From Ailanthus altissimus (Eukaryota > Streptophyta > Magnoliopsida > Sapindales > Simaroubaceae), in assembly GCA_946807835.1 (NCBI GenBank), contig OX327691.1, positions 3,670,188 through 3,734,187 on the forward strand: a DNA stretch of 64,000 bases, read 5' to 3'. This document shows positions 58,975 through 64,000 of this stretch, in pieces. A program made the position numbers and the translations under genes. The number at the start of each line of letters is the position of its first letter. Within the stretch, counting starts at the first letter, position 1. A model generated the notes under the pieces. That model did not search any database. It saw only the letters and a program-made list of their open reading frames with translations, and was not told the origin of the DNA.

Positions 58975-59905
58975 TATAAAATAGAAATCAAAGAAGAAAA
59001 GAAAAAACTTGCCTTAATGAGGCGTGCACAAGCTAATATCTCAGCCTAGATAACTTGCCCAATGTTGAAAGAACAATCTGTCATGATAACATAGAGGAAT
59101 ACTGCCCATGGCTTAGTGATGTTACTGGTGTGAGAAATCAACATAAGTCTAGAAGCGAGGAAGCTGTAACACGCCTTAGTCTCTAGTGTTATATATCGAG
59201 AGAGAAATGTCATTGAGATATCTTGTATAGCCTTCCACTGGGTCCTTGGACTGTATAGTATCTAAATAATCTCCCCATTTTCTGACTCCTTGTAGAGCTG
59301 CTAATACTCATAATCCATGTTTCCTGGTAAGCTAAACATCCTATTGATGGTGGTTGCATCAAATGCCACTATCTTTCGTTTGATAATGGTACGATAATTT
59401 TTATGCTGGCCGCGTTGGCATAGAACTCAAAAGGATAATATATGTGATGTTGGCCTTTTGCTGCTAGCACAATATCTCCTAATATTGCCTCGAAATCATT
59501 GCCTCAATCCTCAGAAGTCTAAGGTCTGCGAGATCAAAGCCCTCTTAGTGAAGAGGGACTTCTTCAACACCTTATTAGTGTACCGCTCTTGAGCATCTGC
59601 TAATTTGAGGCAAAAAGTATCGTAGGATATACTCCTTGCTTTGGTGGTTCTTTCTCTTTTCAGTGCATACTTGAAAATGGATTAGGTATATGTATTTGGG
59701 TGGTTTTTGGTGTTGGTGTGAGGTTTGGTGATTTTGATGGGAGTTTTTTTATTTTTGCATGTGTTTTTGCATTTTGATCTATGAAAGATGTAATAGGGAT
59801 GAGAGGAAATGTATTTTGGGTGCAGGCATTAGATGAATTTGATTTTGGATTGTAAGGGTTGAGAGAGTTTTTAAGTTTCAATTAGAGAAAATGACCCAAA
59901 ATCGT
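58975..59905 (-). pseudogene. ATHILA-ORF1-like (putative plant transposon domain) protein, copy one
   Basis: Read from 59881 downward: an open Ser/Pro/Asn-rich N-terminus (MKLKNSLNPYNPKSNSS, to 59660), then with frame changes EGFDLADLRLLRIEAMI, FEFYANAA, KIVAFDATTINRMFSLPG, QLYKESENGEII and SRLMLISHTSNITKPWAVFL. The final segment before 58975 includes IGQVI and EILACARLI. This is the order of the ATHILA ORF1 / putative plant transposon protein domain (RGFxL, VREFYAN, RGKxVxFxxxxIN, ARLMPTxHxxxVT, RAxLLYAI). Its biochemical role is not established. Confidence 0.78.
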
Positions 59906-59925
59906 GTTTAAGCCTCTTTTTGAAT

Positions 59926-60345
59926 GAATGCTAGGGTGGTATATCTATTAATGTTATAGCGTTCATCAAGTTTTAGGTTTTCATGATGAACACTGCGGCG
60001 ATGTACTTGTAAAACACTGGGGAATTCAGTTTTTGACTCTTCGAATTCTAAAATAAAATAAATGTTGGAGTGACGAGAGTAACAATTCTTGGGCGGTGGT
60101 GAATTTGTTTGGTGCTTTGATTCAAATTTCACTGCTGCATTGAGTCATCTATTGGTGAGGCATTAAAGTGAAGCTGGGGCTTTATGCTTGTATTGCCTCA
60201 GCGTTTCGCTCACTAGAATTGTCATCGTTGTAATGTTCTTGCTATTGCCCAATGTTGTACTCTCTGGAATTTGTGCTAGGGTGTTAGATATGTGGATACT
60301 AAGGCGTTGATCTAGGAATTTGATTGGCCTATTTTCAATGTTGCA
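59926..60345. repeat. Quasi-palindrome array between the two ORF1 copies
   Basis: Over ten loose units such as GAATGCTAGGGTGGTA (59926), AATGTTATAGCGTTCAT (59950), GAACACTGCGGCGATG (59988), AACACTGGGGAATTC (60013) and GCTAGGGTGTTAG (60275). Same style as the array of LTR M. The minus-strand frame at 59908-60132 lies within it. Confidence 0.65.
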
Positions 60346-60369
60346 ACTATATTCTCTAGTATATGCATT

Positions 60370-61800
60370 ATCTCAAGTGTCTATCATTTCCTAGGGACTT
60401 GAAAAACAAATCAACCGATATTTTACTTCTTATCATTGACTAATAATGATCATTATCTCTACCTAAAGGAACACCTAAAGAACAACCATACAGAATAATA
60501 GACACAAAGATTTAAGAAAATATAAACGGAGTCATATTACTTATGTTATGCTTTTCTTTTATTTAAGACTGACTATAAAAGTAAATAAATAATTGAAAAT
60601 AAAAATAACATGCAAAAATAAAATAAAAGAAGCTAAAAATACAAACAATACAGGAAGTGTTTCCCTGCCCGTAAACTTAAACTAGACATGGTCCCCATGG
60701 CAGAAAAATAAAGAAAAATAAAACACTTCCTAGTCATTAGTATTTTTTTGGCTCAATCATCCATGTCATCTCCTAGAATGTCATCAGGTCCAATCCTTAG
60801 ATCATCACACTCATCATCTTCATCCTCAACATCATCAACAAGCGGTATGACCGATGGTGAGGGGAGCATACTCGTATCGAGCTCAAAATATTTGGCATAT
60901 AGCCATGTCCATTGTATCATGTAAGATTAAACTCGCGAGTATCTTTCTAAAAGTTAATGAACTCTTATCGTTACTCTGCAATCTATGTCTCAATCTGTGT
61001 AAGTCTGGTAAGTATAGTCATCTGTCTAGTAGTAGATGCTGATAGGCAGCTATCGGTGGTGGGCCTACAATGAATTCTCTGTAATAAACATCCTCAAAAT
61101 CATGGTTGTCTTGATTGCATGTGCTATCTAGTGTGACTCAGCCATCTCCTCCCAATACACTCCAACTCATGCATATAAAGTAGTAATTAAATAAGGAAAG
61201 AAAATACTTGCCTTCATAAGACGTGCGCAAGCTAATATCTTGGCCTAAATAACTTTCCCAATATTGATAAAGCGATCTATCATGATGGTATAGAGGAGTA
61301 CCGCTCATGGCTTGGAGATGTCTCTGGTGTGAGAAATCAACATGTCTAGAGGTGAGGGAGAGAAATATCTTTTGGACATCCTATATAGTCTTTTATGGGT
61401 TCCCCAGACTGCATAGTATCTAAATAATCTCCCTATAGTCTAACTCATTGTGGAGCTATTAATACTTGTCCTCCACGTCTGCTGATAAGCTGAACATCCT
61501 GTTGATGATGGCTATATCGAATGCCACCATCTTTGGTGTCATGCTTGAAAATGGACTGGATATGTGGATTTAGGTGGTTTTTGGTATTGGTATGAGGTTT
61601 GGTGATTTTGATAGGATTTTATGGTTTTTGGATGTCTTTTTGTGTTTTGATCCATGAAAGATGTTGTAAGGATGGTAGAAAATATATTTTGGGTGTAGGA
61701 TTGTGTGAGTGTTAGATGAATTTGATTTTAGGTTGTGACAGTTAAGAGAGGTTTTGAGTTCAAATGACCTAAAATTTTGTCGTTACTTGCATTTTTACTT
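60370..61800 (-). pseudogene. ATHILA-ORF1-like region, copy two (diverged tandem copy)
   Basis: Collinear with 51840-51942 plus 58256-59880. It keeps the ISHTxxISKP-type segment near 61330 and the IGKVI/EILACARLM segment near 61220. About 240 bp of the domain core are deleted at 61545, where KDGGIR-type coding joins directly to the N-terminal low-complexity part. Substitutions against copy one are frequent, so the duplication is old. Open frames on the plus strand here are shadows. Confidence 0.7.
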
Positions 61801-61829
61801 TTTTGAATCGTTATGGAGTTTAGCTCCCG

Positions 61830-62000
61830 TGGATGGAAGTTGATGAGGGGTGGGGGCCTTGTGTCATACAGCTGCTACCATGGGGCCTTCAGACGTGCTG
61901 TCGCTGCCAAGGGGGCAGACATGCAACTTGGGATGTGATTCAACACGCCAAAGGGCCTGCGTGCAGTGGGTGGCTTGGGCCCTTTTGTCGCAGCAACGCC
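61830..62000. other. GC-rich island in Athila M
   Basis: About 170 bp with clearly higher GC than the surroundings and motifs such as CTACCATGGGGCC, CGCTGCCAAGGGGGCAG and GCCTGCGTGCAGTGGG. It lies where RT and integrase should be. Two overlapping short frames (61833-62027, 61850-62068) have no family resemblance. It may be another palindrome-type array or foreign DNA at a deletion joint. Confidence 0.45.
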
Positions 62001-62153
62001 ACTTTTATTTTAGACCAAAAGATGTAGCTACATTGGTTGGTCTCTTTTATCCTTTCTTTGAAGTGTAAATCATGCCTCTTCTTTCTTTTAATTTTATGCA
62101 GAAGTGCTTATAGTGCTTTCTTTCTCATTTGGGATGCACTTCATCTAGGTTTT

Positions 62154-62580
62154 TTAGTTATAAGGTTCATTATTCGTTATTTGGCTACACTGCATCAATT
62201 CTAAAACAATCTTCACTTTTTTCATTGGTATTTTGATTTCCTTGAAAACCTTGAAGGTTATTATTTTATCTTTTACCCTCATTGTCAATTCACACTTTTG
62301 CACATCAATTAGTGTCCAGCCAGTGGCTAGAAATGGTCTCCTAAGGATGATTAGAATCTCTTTGTCCTCTTCCATATCTAGATTGATGAAATTAGCAAGA
62401 AAATAAATTTTTCAACCTTCACCAATATATCTTCAACAATATCTCTTGGATATGTAAGAGAATAATCTGTAAGTTACAATATCACATTGCTAGGTTTTAC
62501 CTCCCCCAAACCTATCTTCTTAAATATTGACAACAACATTAAATTAATACTTGCCCCTAAATCACATAGAGTTTACCAAA
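62154..62580 (-). pseudogene. Athila M aspartic protease
   Basis: Minus strand CDLGASINLM (catalytic Asp present) near 62580, then IFKKIGLGEVKPSNVIL, LTDYSLTYPRDIVEDILVKV, and the open block 62375-62154 with EEDKEILIILRRPFLATGWT, LIDVQKCELTMRV and VFKEIKIP. These are the hallmarks of Athila-lineage protease (ILGRPFLATGRALIDVxKGELTLRV). Two stops separate the halves. The sequence after 62154 does not continue into RT. Confidence 0.9.
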
Positions 62581-63409
62581 GGATTGGTTCCTAATAGTGC
62601 AAGAATGGTAAAGCTCACTAGATCTTTAAGCTTCAGAGGTAGATTCTTCTATAGAATTATGCTACATTCTTTTGTTAAGGCCATCGTCTCAAAGTCTTCC
62701 AATCATCTCTTATTGGATAATATAGCCTTCATAAATTTTATGTAGCTAGGTATCTGCTCCAATGCTTATGCAAAGGGGTTATTAATTGCAATTTCTTAAA
62801 AATTTCAAGAAATTTAGAAAATTACTTATCTAATTTATTTTTCTCTAGCCTTTGACGAAATGGTAAAGGTGGAGTGTAAGGCTGTATTTGAGGTTTCTAC
62901 ACTTCGTTCCCTTTATCTGTAGTTTTACATTGATGTCTTCTACTATTGGAATGTCTGTTATTGAATTTTCTGCTTTTTCCTTCATTGCAGTAGGTTTATC
63001 TATATTTTCTTACTGTTTTGGAGGTTGTATTATATTGGTTTGTACTATCTTGCCATTTTTTAAAATGACTATTTTGCATTGCTGTAAACCTCCTCCGGGA
63101 TTTATCTCTGTATTGCTAGGTAGAGAGCCTTGTCCGTGGTTATTCATGGCTGCAGTAAGCTATCCAACTGGCTTCTCTAATGCTCTTAGAAAGCTACTTA
63201 ATTCTAGATAAGTTGATCTGTTTTACTCATGTATTACATTAATATATCTTTTAAAGCTGCCTTTTTTTCTTGCTGTTGCTGAATTTATGGAGCATGAAAT
63301 ATAGGTGGATTGGTAGGCCTTGATGATTGCCTTTAGTTATTATTCTAAGAGAAGTTCAAATGATTCTGCCTCCCTAAATTGTAATAATTGATTGATTCAT
63401 TCAATTTGG
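62581..63409 (-). pseudogene. Athila M gag, C-terminal half
   Basis: Read leftwards from about 63400: NHLNFS, QSSRPTNPPIFHAP, QQQQEKKAAL, MSKTDQLI, then PPLPFRQRLEKNKLDKQFSK and FLEIFKKLQL, ending SFGKLYVI next to the protease CDLGAS. This matches the C-terminal half of Athila gag (family PPxPFPQRLKKxKxDxQFxKFLExxKKLxI). The N-terminal half is missing because copia LTR N begins near 63410. Many stops. The plus-strand frames at 62551-62745 and 62888-63211 are shadows. Confidence 0.85.
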
Positions 63410-64000
63410 AGGAAAAGATACGGTTAAGCAATTTCAAGGTAAGTGAGAGTGTTTTGGTTTTGTGTTTTTTTTTTCAAGTGTTGAAAGCAAAAAGAACTTC
63501 TCTTCATCTTCTTCTCTCATGAATGGATCAAAATGAATAAATGAAAATAGACAAAGAGATTAGTAGTTGTAGATAAGAGTTGTGCTAAAATTAATTAATC
63601 TATGCAAATTGTTTCCATCCTTTAAACAAGAGTTGTATGTAAATATTTACCATATCCATTTAAGAATCAAATAATTTGTGTTCAAAGAGTTTGAATACAT
63701 GTGCTGAAAATTGTAAAACTAAGCTACCATTCTAGCTCTATAATCCGACCAAACCGTTATGGACTAGAATTGTTCAACAATTCACTTCAAGATGAGCTCT
63801 TTAATTGGATTGTTGGAGGATTTAAGGAATTTGTAAAGCTACCTTCATTAGGTAAGTGTTCTTTACATTTTATTTTAAGTAATGCAATTATTCATCATGT
63901 ATAAGTTGTTGCATAATAGTTATACTTGAACATATATGTGATATATGTTGTTAAATTTGTTAAATTGGGTGTATATGTTAACATGTTTTCGCTGCGTGTA
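63410..64000 (+). mobile_element. Ty1/copia LTR fragment N, runs off the right edge
   Basis: From about 63410 the sequence follows the last third of LTR B: GGACTAGAATTGTTCAACAA and CACTTCAAGATGAGCTC near 63760-63800 match TGAACTAGAATTGAACAAT and CACTTCAAGGTGAGCTC at 38937-38965. The region with TATATGTGATATATG near the edge matches the approach to the LTR end. The 5' two thirds are missing, so the element is truncated; the joint with Athila gag is only approximate. Confidence 0.65.

Larger units (their letters stand above)
48889..63409 (-). mobile_element. Athila-type Ty3/gypsy element M, minus strand
   Basis: Read leftwards: gag (about 63409-62580), protease (62580-62154), a disordered region with two diverged ATHILA-ORF1-like copies, polypurine tract and 3' LTR (50788-48889). 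RT, RNase H and integrase are missing between 62150 and 61800. Solo LTR L and element I are inserted in it. The 5' LTR is not seen: copia LTR N starts near 63410. Target sequence TCAAT precedes the LTR end at 48889; the right-hand copy is outside the window. Confidence 0.75.

Noticed and set aside
61833..62068. Two overlapping Cys/Trp-rich open frames
   Set aside because: Overlapping frames in a short GC-rich block without start context or homology; the island itself is reported instead.
62888..63211. 107-codon plus-strand frame with hydrophobic segments
   Set aside because: Antisense of Athila gag C-terminal coding sequence; hydrophobicity comes from reading Lys/Glu-rich codons backwards.

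Overview
The window is a stretch of AT-rich plant (almost certainly dicot) nuclear heterochromatin made nearly entirely of nested, decayed transposable elements. I see no intact cellular gene, rRNA, tRNA, CRISPR array or bacterial-type feature. The plant assignment rests on the element lineages present: Ty1/copia with tRNA-iMet primer sites, Ty3/gypsy of the Tat/Ogre, Athila and Tekay-like types, a CACTA element with a TNP2-like transposase, and a Mutator-like non-autonomous element. Every coding region carries stops or frameshifts.

Layout. 1-1687 is the end of a Tekay-like gypsy LTR. 1688-3936 is unassigned sequence with one exon-like block and an array of short palindromes. 3937-9714 is the 3' part of a minus-strand copia element (E), split by a solo copia LTR (F, 5960-8271). 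9715-44802 is a plus-strand Tat/Ogre-type gypsy element (D). It carries gag, protease, RT, RNase H, a second RNase H and integrase, and downstream an antisense gene with a plant mobile domain. D was split inside its integrase by plus-strand copia B (16417-39177, target duplication AGAGC). B was split by minus-strand copia C (20973-31033, duplication GAAAT) and by a Tekay-like solo LTR (J, 31812-35322, duplication CTAAG). C was split in its gag by an Athila-type solo LTR (G, about 26591-27927). This gives a four-level nest.

Right part. A Mutator-like element (P, 45172-45987) and the left end of a CACTA element (O, 46390-48888) come first. CACTA is cut by a minus-strand Athila-type element (M, 48889 to about 63409). 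M contains a 449-bp solo LTR (L, duplication CTATA), a deleted Tekay-like element (I, 51943-58251) carrying an Athila LTR fragment (H), two diverged copies of an ATHILA-ORF1-like region, and a decayed gag-protease. A copia LTR fragment (N) runs off the right edge.

Three observations stand out. First, the antisense mobile-domain gene in D has its own candidate TATA box and splice donors. Second, arrays of short, diverged quasi-palindromes recur in unrelated element families; in the three Athila LTRs they sit just upstream of the TATA box, and in two copia elements in the leader between primer site and gag. Third, a motif of about 22 nt occurs four times in the leader of both B and C. Identities and boundaries were read by eye; no database search or alignment was run.
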